Below, piece after piece: positions 1 through 7,144 of a DNA stretch of 13,789 nt. Below the pieces are notes generated by a model. That model was given only the letters and a program-made list of their open reading frames with translations, searched no databases and was not told where the DNA came from. Position numbers and translations under genes: made by a program. The first letter of the stretch is position 1; each line of letters opens with the position of its first letter. This DNA is from an uncultured Spirochaetales bacterium (GTDB lineage Bacteria; UBP6; UBA1177), in the NCBI GenBank assembly GCA_902780365.1, contig CACZFE010000021.1, positions 1 to 13,789 of the forward strand, read 5' to 3'.

Positions 1-130
1 ATCCAGTAAATACTTCTGATGAATATTCTGGTAAAGTTTTATATTTTCTTGAAATTAATTTCCTCATATTATCTGCTAGAAAAGCCGATAAACAGAGCGA
101 TTAAAAAGAGATTCACTGAGAGGAGAGCAT
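1..130. other. AT-rich left edge, no assignable gene
   Basis: This edge stretch is visibly more AT-rich than the adjoining metallopeptidase gene. On the plus strand a frame is open from base 3 to a TAA at 102-104 (33 codons, no start in the window), which could be the end of a gene entering from the left. On the minus strand an ATG at 67-65 begins a frame (MRKLISRKYK...) that stays open to the window edge but lacks a clear ribosome binding site. Neither can be assigned. It may be foreign DNA that replaced the end of the adjoining gene. Confidence 0.3.
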
Positions 131-2161
131 TCAGTTGATCACTGCGTCTGTTGTTCTATATAAAACACCGGTTGATGAAGCTCCGAGCATAAGCCTGTCT
201 GTCACAATGCATGAAACATCCTCTTCATCAATGTTTTCAGTCTGGTGCGAATAGGTGAAAAACGTGCGGAACGAAGGCAAAACAGCATCGTCGTAGTAAT
301 CCAAAAGGACATAGTGCCTGCCGCTTCCGCCGAAAGTTTTGGTGTAAGTTATGTCGTATGAGCGCATCTGGTCGTTCGATTTTCCCATCACCGTAGCACC
401 GACAAGCCAGATGTCGAAATTGGTTGCAAACTGCGGATACCAGAGAGCGGGGAGCATTCCTTCATATCCATGCGCTTTTTTAAGTTCGTGCTGAAGTTCA
501 GCCTTTTTTCCTTTTCCGGTCACTTTTACGACTGCATTAGGAAGTTTTCCGCTGTCCGCCTTGATTTCACACGAATCTGGGTAAAAACCGTCGTTGTCAA
601 AAGTGAGATAGTAGACTTTTTTATCCTGAACTTTCGGAAAAAGCGCAGGATAAGCCGGTTCGCAGAGCCTGACGACCTCGTTTGTGTCAGGATCAAGGCG
701 CATCGGAGAGATGTTTTCATCGTTTCCGCTTGAAAAAACAAGGGTTCCGTCGTTTTCAAAGTAGACGCTGTACTGCTCGCCTTCGATCTCTATTTCGCGA
801 AGTTCGCCGCTTTCACTATCAAACAGGAATATGTTTTTTTCGCTTTCGAAACGGTTGCCGGTAAACGCTATAACTCTGCCGTCTCCGGAAAACGAGAGGC
901 TGTATATCGAATCTATCGCCGGAAACTCCCATTCTTTCAGGACTTTGCCGCTGTAATCGATCCGCGTTATGCGGTTTATTCCGTCACGGAAAGAGGTGAA
1001 AAATATGTCATCATTTTTCCCGAAAAAGGCTTCAAGAACACTTCCGTTCTGTGTGAGCTGCCTTATTTCGGAATTTTTTTCTTTCAAAAAAAGCTCATCT
1101 CTGCTCGTTCTGCCGCCATCCGTCACAGTTTGGGTAAAGAGCATTTTTCCGTCTTTTTCGGCAAACGATGTTACGGAACTCATCGTGTTGAGTTTTGAGA
1201 TCTTTTTTCCGTCGAAATCGTAAATCCCTCTCTCCGACTGGTTTGCCGCAAAAAATCTGTAACCCTCTCCCGCGATATCAGCGTAAACTCTCGAAAAACG
1301 CTCTTCCGTCCAGGGTTTCGCAACATTTTCTTTCTGAACTTTTTCTTTGTTTTCGCGGACAAAATCTTTGTAAAGCCCGTAGATCGACTTATGAAATGCC
1401 ATTTTTCCGGCGCGTGTCATAAGGAACGGGAAAAAGTCGTCGCTCAGCTCCTCAAAAAACCGTTTCATCCCGTCAGCACCGACATGATCAATGAGATATG
1501 CATAGAAAAAAGTACCGTAAAGATAAGGCAGATTGCCGCCGAGCCAGTGGTCGGTGACGCCTGAAAGCCCGCCCAGTTTCAGCTCGGTTCCCGCATCGAA
1601 AAAGGAGTATAGATACTTTTTGTAAAGCGGGCTGTTGAGCCTCCCCTTACCTTCCGAAACACTTTCGCTGTAGACAGCCGCACCTTCGAGCATCCATGTC
1701 GGCACAGTGCCGCCGATGAAGTAGAAATCACCGAAAATGAGATTCATAACTCTCGGGAAACCGCGCGCCTGCCCTATCTGCGTCGAATGGGTGTATTCGT
1801 GGACATGCAGACCGAATTCCCAGTTTTTGTAACTCGAAAGAGTCGAATATCTGTCAGGCGGATAAAGGTATAAAAATATTGAATTTTTCATAAACGCATT
1901 CGACCAGCCGTTCGCCGTGTCGGTCTCTCTGTCGTAAACCACGGCGATCTTTTTTTTCGGAGTCCAGCCGTAAAGCTCTTTTATGAATCCTTCGGAACGC
2001 TCGGCATCGGCAATGAGCCTGTCAATGACCGACGGATCAAGATTCGATGAAAAATAAAGGATCTGGTGCTCCGTTTCGTATTTCGAAAAAGTGACTCTTT
2101 CTTCAGCAAAAAGCGCGAAAGATAAAAACAACAAAAATATAGAAATTATTATGTTTTTCAT
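131..2161 (-). CDS. secreted gluzincin metallopeptidase with TolB-like beta-propeller, possibly 3'-truncated
   Basis: Predicted exported zinc metallopeptidase of 676 residues. The N-terminus MKNIIISIFLLFLSFALFA is a typical Sec signal peptide. The zinc site is visible: HEYTH at about residues 121-125 is an HExxH motif, and WMLEGAAVYSES at about 156-167 supplies the third ligand Glu of gluzincin (peptidase MA-like) enzymes. Residues of about 290-560 show repeating strand patterns (YDFDGKKISKL, IFLFDSESGELREI) like a TolB/WD40-type propeller. The last 60 residues (HYVLLDYYDDAVLPSFRTFF) resemble the first strands of an outer-membrane barrel, after which the frame stops abruptly beside AT-rich DNA, so the original protein may have been longer. 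The start is supported by AAAGGTGAT five to ten bases upstream. It lies 10 bases after the preceding secreted-protein gene, so it is probably co-transcribed with it. The substrate is unknown. Confidence 0.8.
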   Translation of the reverse strand: MKNIIISIFLLFLSFALFAEERVTFSKYETEHQILYFSSNLDPSVIDRLIADAERSEGFIKELYGWTPKKKIAVVYDRETDTANGWSNAFMKNSIFLYLYPPDRYSTLSSYKNWEFGLHVHEYTHSTQIGQARGFPRVMNLIFGDFYFIGGTVPTWMLEGAAVYSESVSEGKGRLNSPLYKKYLYSFFDAGTELKLGGLSGVTDHWLGGNLPYLYGTFFYAYLIDHVGADGMKRFFEELSDDFFPFLMTRAGKMAFHKSIYGLYKDFVRENKEKVQKENVAKPWTEERFSRVYADIAGEGYRFFAANQSERGIYDFDGKKISKLNTMSSVTSFAEKDGKMLFTQTVTDGGRTSRDELFLKEKNSEIRQLTQNGSVLEAFFGKNDDIFFTSFRDGINRITRIDYSGKVLKEWEFPAIDSIYSLSFSGDGRVIAFTGNRFESEKNIFLFDSESGELREIEIEGEQYSVYFENDGTLVFSSGNDENISPMRLDPDTNEVVRLCEPAYPALFPKVQDKKVYYLTFDNDGFYPDSCEIKADSGKLPNAVVKVTGKGKKAELQHELKKAHGYEGMLPALWYPQFATNFDIWLVGATVMGKSNDQMRSYDITYTKTFGGSGRHYVLLDYYDDAVLPSFRTFFTYSHQTENIDEEDVSCIVTDRLMLGASSTGVLYRTTDAVIN

Positions 2162-2171
2162 ACATCACCTT

Positions 2172-3506
2172 TTAATCAAAAAGATAATGCGGCATAATAA
2201 ATATCTCGCTGATGCACGGAGCGTTTTTTGTTGCTCCGGCAGGCTCGACTTTTATTTTAATGCGGCATTCCTTGACATTTGTCGGGTCATAATCTCCGGG
2301 ATCAATCAGATCGTAGGCACAATCCGTGGGAAATTTGCAATTTGACTTTTTTTGCATTTCGCAACGGGAAGCACTGCACAGATCACATTTTCTGATTTTA
2401 TCAGAAGTGTACTCAAATACATCCTCGCTGTCCCATGTATCGCAATCCATTTCGCCAACAACTTTGAACTTGTCGTTTTTTGAAGTTTTCAAAAGGATGG
2501 CGGAATATCCCGGCATAGATTTTTTATCGAAATAGAATGAGATTTCATTCTCTTTGCCGGGTGCAAAGCAGGTATTAGGATCAAAATCGAACATTTTTTT
2601 CACGTTTTCAGGCGCAATGTTCGGCAAAACTATGCGAAATTGCGTCGGAAGAAGCCTTTTTGCTTTTATGTAATCGGATCTGTCTTTTTCTTCGATGGAA
2701 TACCAGACCAGGAATTCTTTGACCTTTTTAAAATCAACATTTTTTCCTTCGAACTTTAAAACTCCGGGGCTCTGCTCTATAAATTCGAGTCCTCTGGTCT
2801 CATCCAGTTTGCCGTTATCTTTTTTGAGTTCAGTGAGATCGACGGTAACACTCAAATCTCCGACAGTTCCGGTCCCGAAAAAAGAAGCCGGATAAAAATT
2901 GTAGCGTATATCTCTTGAAGTGATTTCCGGCATCGCTGAACAGCTGTAAAATCCGAGTGTTCTACTGGATTCAATCGTGTAAGAGATATGGATTTCTGCC
3001 TTTTCAAACTTTTTGAATTCGATCTCGGAGATAAACCATTCACTGATCTTGTTCACATCCTCATCAGGATTGTCTCCGATCTTTTTTGCTTCCGATTTCT
3101 TCGACCACTTCAAATCCTTCCCGTTTTTTGAAATTTTATAGCCAAAGGCCTTCTCTTTTTCGATAAAATTCTTTATTTCCTTAGCCCTGTGTGCCTGACA
3201 TTCCAGTTCTTTTTCCCCCCAGCAACTCCAACCAAACATTTCAGTTTCCATCGGGAAAGCAAACTGTATTTTTGTATCTCCGCCGATATTCTGAAAAGTA
3301 TATCTCACCTGAAAATGAGCCTTTTCGCCGTCAACTTTGATTTTCAGATCTTCCTTTACAAGCTGGAGAGCAGCCCTTTTAACGAATGTGAGGTTTCCGG
3401 TAGAACCGAGCTTGTTGTCAAATACGGGCCCGCCGTTGGCATACAGTAAATCGGCGAGAAACAATAAAATTACTGAAATTATTAAGTTTTTCATCATTCG
3501 GTGCAA
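2172..3506 (-). CDS. secreted protein, DUF4424-like with C-terminal discoidin/NADase-type glycan-binding-like region
   Basis: Exported protein of about 444 residues with no enzyme motif that I recognise. The start is either TTG at 3506 (GGAAG seven bases upstream) or ATG at 3497/3494; all give a signal peptide ending near LLYANGGP. The N-terminal half (strand-rich, with YTFQNIGGDTKIQFAFPME) resembles DUF4424-type periplasmic proteins. The C-terminal 100 residues contain a Cys cluster (CDLCSASRCEMQKKSNC) and end with a strand and CISEIFI, the signature I associate with NADase-type glycan-binding, discoidin-like domains. This suggests binding to a surface glycan or another extracellular ligand. 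A good sigma-70-like promoter lies about 30-60 bases upstream. The metallopeptidase gene follows 10 bases downstream, so the two may act together in the envelope. Family assignment is from memory of sequence style and is moderate at best. Confidence 0.7.
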   Translation of the reverse strand: MHRMMKNLIISVILLFLADLLYANGGPVFDNKLGSTGNLTFVKRAALQLVKEDLKIKVDGEKAHFQVRYTFQNIGGDTKIQFAFPMETEMFGWSCWGEKELECQAHRAKEIKNFIEKEKAFGYKISKNGKDLKWSKKSEAKKIGDNPDEDVNKISEWFISEIEFKKFEKAEIHISYTIESSRTLGFYSCSAMPEITSRDIRYNFYPASFFGTGTVGDLSVTVDLTELKKDNGKLDETRGLEFIEQSPGVLKFEGKNVDFKKVKEFLVWYSIEEKDRSDYIKAKRLLPTQFRIVLPNIAPENVKKMFDFDPNTCFAPGKENEISFYFDKKSMPGYSAILLKTSKNDKFKVVGEMDCDTWDSEDVFEYTSDKIRKCDLCSASRCEMQKKSNCKFPTDCAYDLIDPGDYDPTNVKECRIKIKVEPAGATKNAPCISEIFIMPHYLFD

Positions 3507-3544
3507 AAAATCACTTCCAATTAAAAAATCACAAAAAGCTTAAT

Positions 3545-3572
3545 ATTGTAGGTAATTTGGCTGAAATGACAA
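3545..3572 (-). promoter_or_regulatory. sigma-70-like promoter for the 3506-131 transcription unit
   Basis: On the minus strand TTGTCA (3572-3567) is followed after 16 bases by TACAAT (3550-3545). Each hexamer matches the consensus at five of six positions. A start near 3538 would give a leader of about 30 bases before the first gene. The -35 lies inside a sequence that recurs near 10090-10113 (see the repeats). Confidence 0.55.
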
Positions 3573-3665
3573 GGAAACTGCAAACGATCCGGAAACGCCT
3601 CGTCTTTACAAAAGTCATACCACTTTCGCAACAACTACAACATTTCTCATAGGACTTTTGCAAGT
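3553..3665. repeat. degenerate intergenic repeat, copy A
   Basis: The 273-base gap between the secreted-protein gene and the gene ending at 3780 contains pieces shared with the gap after the plus-strand ATPase. CTGAAATGACAAGGAAACT (3561-3579) matches TTGAAATGGCAAGGAAACT near 10092-10110, and CATAGGACTTTTGCAAGT (about 3648-3665) matches CATATGACTTTTGCAAGT near 10144-10161. Within this copy, ACAAAAGTCATA (about 3607-3618) is an inverted, imperfect counterpart of the second piece, giving a stem with a long loop. The remaining bases 3666-3779 are AT-rich with nothing recognisable. Confidence 0.5.
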
Positions 3666-3779
3666 TTTTTGAAAATTGACGCCTTAATCAATTTATTACC
3701 AAAAATGGAATAAATACGCAAAATTTAGGAATAGCAAGAAGAAATGTCTAGATTTTATTGATCTCTCGCACAAAACACA

Positions 3780-4340
3780 TCACGTCAAATCAATTATTTG
3801 CGGTCTATTCATTCTTTCTTCAATGAAATTCTTTATGCATAGCAGATCTTCCTTGTCTCCTTTTAGATAGAATGTCGCGATGTTGTCTGCTCCGCTTTTT
3901 GAGACTTCATTGTAGTTTACCTGTAAAATTTCTTCCCAAAGGACTTTTTTCATTGTTATGGAATTTATATCTTTTATTCCGATTTCCAATGCTTTCTCAG
4001 TCACTAATCCTATACGGTCATGAAAAAGCAGAACATTGCATAGGGAAACGTTGATTCTTCCTCCAAGAACAGCTGCGCGTGCTGAATGCTCATCATTATA
4101 TCCGAAAAAAATTTTGCAATATTCTAAAATTTTTACCGGCTTTTCTTTTGCCTGAAGTTCTTTAGTTTTCGTATTCTGTTTTTTACGGGACCAAATTTCA
4201 GCCACAATAACAAGTACGAAAAAAATACCAGGAATAATTGTCCGAAATATGAGATCTGATGTCGAATGGGGTCTCGGTTCAGCTTTTCCGAAAACGCTGA
4301 AACAAAAAAGAAAAATTGTTGAAAATATTATGCTTTTCAT
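3780..4340 (-). CDS. membrane-anchored protein with possible PH-like domain, unknown function
   Basis: Protein of 186 residues not assigned to a named family. It starts with a signal-like hydrophobic segment (MKSIIFSTIFLFCFSVFG), followed by a second one at about residues 30-50 (IIPGIFFVLVIVAEIW) and a basic stretch RKKQ, which together suggest an inner-membrane anchor with the C-terminus in the cytoplasm. The remaining 130 residues (GRINVSLCNVLLFHDRIGLV ... ITMKKVLWEEILQVNY) have the strand pattern of a bacterial PH-like domain; this is inference. There is no Shine-Dalgarno sequence. The ATG overlaps, as ATGA, the stop codon of the restored frame of the upstream lipoprotein pseudogene, so translation was probably coupled to it. 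The frameshift upstream now ends translation about 100 bases earlier and may lower expression. The last codons contain the 17-mer also found at 10074-10090. Confidence 0.65.
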   Translation of the reverse strand: MKSIIFSTIFLFCFSVFGKAEPRPHSTSDLIFRTIIPGIFFVLVIVAEIWSRKKQNTKTKELQAKEKPVKILEYCKIFFGYNDEHSARAAVLGGRINVSLCNVLLFHDRIGLVTEKALEIGIKDINSITMKKVLWEEILQVNYNEVSKSGADNIATFYLKGDKEDLLCIKNFIEERMNRPQIIDLT

Positions 4341-5148
4341 TCGTATTTGTCGTTTGGTTCACAAACTTGTTCGTAAATTATTTTACAATTAAGTTTGTCA
4401 TACATCACATATTCTCTGTATTTTTCGTTCATAAAACCTACGATGAAATTAATCCCAACCAGTACTTCATCTCCAAGTCACCGTTGCTTTTAAGCTCATA
4501 AACTACCAAATCGGAACTTGCACACAATACGCCGCAATACATAAACTTATAAACAAAAACAAGATTCGTTGCTGGATCCAAAACAGGAACGGAGAAAGAG
4601 ATTTCTGTGTTTCCGCATTTTCCGCTTTTTTTAACCAATTGTCCGTCAATTTGTTTCACACACTCAGCATCACTAATAAAACCATCTTTTTCGCAGGAAG
4701 ATTTTTCCAATCCCCGGATATCCATAGACTCCATGTTTTCTGCGAAAAACCGTTTGGTAACCTCTTCAGTTCGACCGTTCTTGCTTATTTCAGGTATAGA
4801 CCCTATACACTGTTTCACATACTCGATAATAGAAAAACCTTCCTCTTCCTCATCTTCTTCCGGAGAATCTGTTTCACTGTTTTTATTTGTCATTTCCTGC
4901 TGTATCTCATCTCGGAAAGATTCTGTCTTAATTTTTACCATCGGGCATTTATCAGTATAATATTTACTAGTCATATCACGGATGATTTTCAGCAGAAGTT
5001 CTTGTTTTTTCTCTTCATCTTCTTCTGTTCTTCCGATTTCGCTGCTCTTTTTGATCACTTTTTCAGGAGTTTCATCGTTCCTTACAGCGCAGGAAACCAA
5101 AAACGACATTAAAATTATTGAAATTATTAGGTTTTAAAAAAAACTCAT
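4337..5148 (-). pseudogene. disrupted lipoprotein gene (signal-peptide insertion plus 3' frameshift)
   Basis: An open frame of 223 codons (5109-4438) encodes an acidic protein beginning MSFLVSCAVRNDE, a lipobox with far too little in front of it to act as a signal. Upstream in frame are codons for NLIISIIL, but a TAA precedes them. Removing nine bases (GTTTTTTTT, 5144-5136) from ATGA/AAAACCTAATAATTTC gives MKNLIISIILMSFLVSC, a normal lipoprotein signal that matches its neighbours. At the 3' end the frame stops at 4438. The -1 frame, open from 4477, encodes 46 further protein-like residues including NCKIIYEQVC and ends in TGA overlapping the next gene's ATG. A 1-base deletion between 4441 and 4477 explains this. 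The restored gene would also start within an ATGA overlap with the upstream gene's stop. The mature part has Cys residues and acidic stretches but no known domain. Confidence 0.7.
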
Positions 5149-5783
5149 ATCATATTTTCCGTATTCACAACTTTCTCAATCTCTTTTATTGCATTGCTCA
5201 GGTTAATAACTTCAAAAATAAGAAAAGCGATAGTCATTCCAAGAAAAAGAAAGCCTCTTAAAACAGAATTTATAACAACAATCAGTGCCCACGGGACAAT
5301 AAACATAGGCCAGCTTCTTAAAAAAAAGTTTTTCTGATAATGCTTGAATTTGAACTTTGTCGCATCAAAATCAGGATAAAATGAAAGTTTTTTCAGATTT
5401 TCTATCACAATCATCTGTTTTTTCGTGCGCCATCTTCTGAAAACATCATTCACAATCAGCAAAACAACATAAATAAACACAATCACTTGCCAGTGTTCTT
5501 TAAAAATATAGAGCATAAACGCCGATTGAATGAAGAGATACCAGTTTCTGTCAAAAAAGGATTCAGGATAAAAAGAAAAAAAGCGGGAGAGTCTAGATTC
5601 CGAAAATAACAGATCAATCATCGCTGCCAGAAAAACAAAATACGGAAGCATTTCATAGTAATTCGCCACAATCCTAAACCGGACAAGCTGATAGCCGTCA
5701 ATATAATTTTTGCCTATTACTTCCACAAGAAAAAATATGCTTATCGAACACATAAACCAGCCGAAACGATTCAGTGCGTTCAT
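5145..5783 (-). CDS. polytopic integral membrane protein, unknown function
   Basis: Protein of 212 residues with about six predicted membrane segments, near residues 7-24, 44-59, 79-94, 98-115, 157-175 and 178-196. A basic loop lies between the fourth and fifth segments (RRWRTKKQ ... KFKFKHYQKN). I recognise no family signature. The start ATG has GGTGAG three to four bases upstream. The stop overlaps, as ATGA, the original start of the disrupted lipoprotein gene. Just upstream of the start is an 11-codon leader frame that looks like the remnant of a signal-peptide start, placed between this gene and the WG-repeat lipoprotein. Neighbouring genes are all envelope proteins, so a membrane partner role in an envelope complex is possible, but this is inference. 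Confidence 0.65.
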   Translation of the reverse strand: MNALNRFGWFMCSISIFFLVEVIGKNYIDGYQLVRFRIVANYYEMLPYFVFLAAMIDLLFSESRLSRFFSFYPESFFDRNWYLFIQSAFMLYIFKEHWQVIVFIYVVLLIVNDVFRRWRTKKQMIVIENLKKLSFYPDFDATKFKFKHYQKNFFLRSWPMFIVPWALIVVINSVLRGFLFLGMTIAFLIFEVINLSNAIKEIEKVVNTENMI

Positions 5784-5787
5784 TTTC

Positions 5788-5823
5788 TCACCGCGAAAAC
5801 ATTGAAATTATTGGCTTTTTCAT
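5788..5823 (-). other. 11-codon leader or remnant of a signal-peptide start
   Basis: On the minus strand ATG at 5823 overlaps (ATGA) the stop of the WG-repeat gene and opens the frame MKKPIISMFSR before TGA at 5790-5788. Its DNA (AATAATTTCAAT) is the same core found at the starts of five other genes in this window. It is too short to be a protein. It may be a fossil of a lost secreted-protein gene, or it may still carry ribosomes to the membrane-protein start five bases further on. Confidence 0.45.
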
Positions 5824-7127
5824 TTTTTAGATTTATTCCTTTCTATTCTTTTTTCCACTCTTTCCCTTCCATACCAGTATTCACTTCTGTCGGAGAAACA
5901 GTAACCGGAAAGCTCCCAGTCATAGTATTCCCAAATGGTATAACGGAGTTCGTCAACACCTTCCCATTCCGGCTTTATTTCAACAATTTTTCTGCCGCTT
6001 CTGTCGATTATAAAACGACGGTCGCCTTGCCTAGCGTATGCCGCGTCAAAATAAAACGGGCTCACGCTGTCATATTCGGCCGGAATCACAATATTTCCGT
6101 CTTCATCAAGGAATCCCCATTTTCCGTTCTGCTTGAACGATGCCGAAGTTTCGTACAAACCGTGTCTGACCTCTTCGTATTTGCCGTATTTTTTTTGCTC
6201 ATTTTCTTCTAACGCTTTTTCATCGTAATAGGGTCTTTCTTTTATATTGCAGTTTTCATCAAATTCATCGTCATGGTTCTTTTTGATTATATCACAGATT
6301 TTTTCGCCGCTTGCGATATCAAAAATAGTATAATGTTCCTCTTTTTCACCTTCTTCTTTGTAGTTAAGATAAAAACGGTTGTTTCCTATAGAATTTCTAT
6401 ACATGCTATAAAGTATTCCGCTCGGCTTTTTCATAAGAAAAATCTCTTTGTTTTCCCATGAATTGAGATAAATTGAAGAATCTTTTCTGACAACGGCTTT
6501 GTTGCCAGCCATTCCGTATAATTCATCGTATTCTGCCTCCAGAATCTTAGCATTTTTCATATCAACAATTCTTATTTTACCGCCTCTTGAAATGACAAGT
6601 GTTCCCTGATTGTAACCTTCCAGTTCATCATCTTTAAACTGAGGTTCAAGAATATATTTTCCGCTTTTGTCTATTATTCCCCACAATTCGCCCTGCTTTG
6701 CGCCGACTATTCCGTCAACAAAATAATAACCGATTGCGTCAAATTGCGGCTCTATGACATAATTCAGATCTTTATCGACAAATCCCCATTTCCTGGTTTT
6801 AACATCGGCGACACCGAGTAAATCTTGTGTATAAAGAGGATTGATGTCGTAAAAACTGACATCTTTTATCTTTCTGCCGGTTTCATCAAGAAAAACGAAC
6901 TTTTTTTCTTTTGTAAAAGCAGGGATCATACCGTCCCGTACTTTATCGATGTAAAGATATTCCTCAGCCGGAACAATCTCCTTCCCGTTCTCATCAAGCA
7001 GACCGTAAAAACCATTTTTGTGGAGAAAAACAAAACGGGCTTTCGGAGATTCAGTTTTGGTGCCGGTCGGAACAGATGCACAAGCGGTTAAAAGCAATAA
7101 AAATATTGTAATTATCAGTTTTTTCAT
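5820..7127 (-). CDS. WG-repeat lipoprotein
   Basis: Predicted lipoprotein of 435 residues. The chosen ATG at 7127 gives MKKLIITIFLLLLTACAS, a signal with lipobox LTAC. A frame extension to TTG at 7148 adds seven residues that spoil the signal. The mature part has at least four WG-type repeats: FYGLLDENGKEIVPAEEY, KWGFVDKDLNYVIEPQFD, LWGIIDKSGKYILEPQFK and KWGFLDEDGNIVIPAEYD. WG repeats form beta-rich, propeller- or solenoid-like modules usually linked to binding, with no catalytic role known to me. The C-terminus is strongly charged. It lies 17 bases after the minus-strand ATPase gene and appears to belong to the same transcript, and it is followed by an ATGA overlap with the short leader frame. 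It is probably anchored in the outer or inner membrane facing the periplasm. Confidence 0.85.
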   Translation of the reverse strand: MKKLIITIFLLLLTACASVPTGTKTESPKARFVFLHKNGFYGLLDENGKEIVPAEEYLYIDKVRDGMIPAFTKEKKFVFLDETGRKIKDVSFYDINPLYTQDLLGVADVKTRKWGFVDKDLNYVIEPQFDAIGYYFVDGIVGAKQGELWGIIDKSGKYILEPQFKDDELEGYNQGTLVISRGGKIRIVDMKNAKILEAEYDELYGMAGNKAVVRKDSSIYLNSWENKEIFLMKKPSGILYSMYRNSIGNNRFYLNYKEEGEKEEHYTIFDIASGEKICDIIKKNHDDEFDENCNIKERPYYDEKALEENEQKKYGKYEEVRHGLYETSASFKQNGKWGFLDEDGNIVIPAEYDSVSPFYFDAAYARQGDRRFIIDRSGRKIVEIKPEWEGVDELRYTIWEYYDWELSGYCFSDRSEYWYGRERVEKRIERNKSKK

Positions 7128-7144
7128 ATCAGCCGGCACAAACC

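Noticed and set aside
3605..3670. Rho-independent terminator
   Set aside because: The inverted repeat has a loop of about 30 bases and mismatches, and the T-run is on the strand opposite to the flanking genes.
4337..4432. Separate 31-codon gene starting at the ATG at 4425
   Set aside because: The frame continues upstream in protein-like sequence that joins the lipoprotein frame, and the Cys pattern fits an end of that protein better.
4441..4477. Programmed -1 frameshift in the lipoprotein gene
   Set aside because: No slippery heptamer or following structure is seen in the allowed interval, and the same gene has a second lesion at its start, so mutation fits better.
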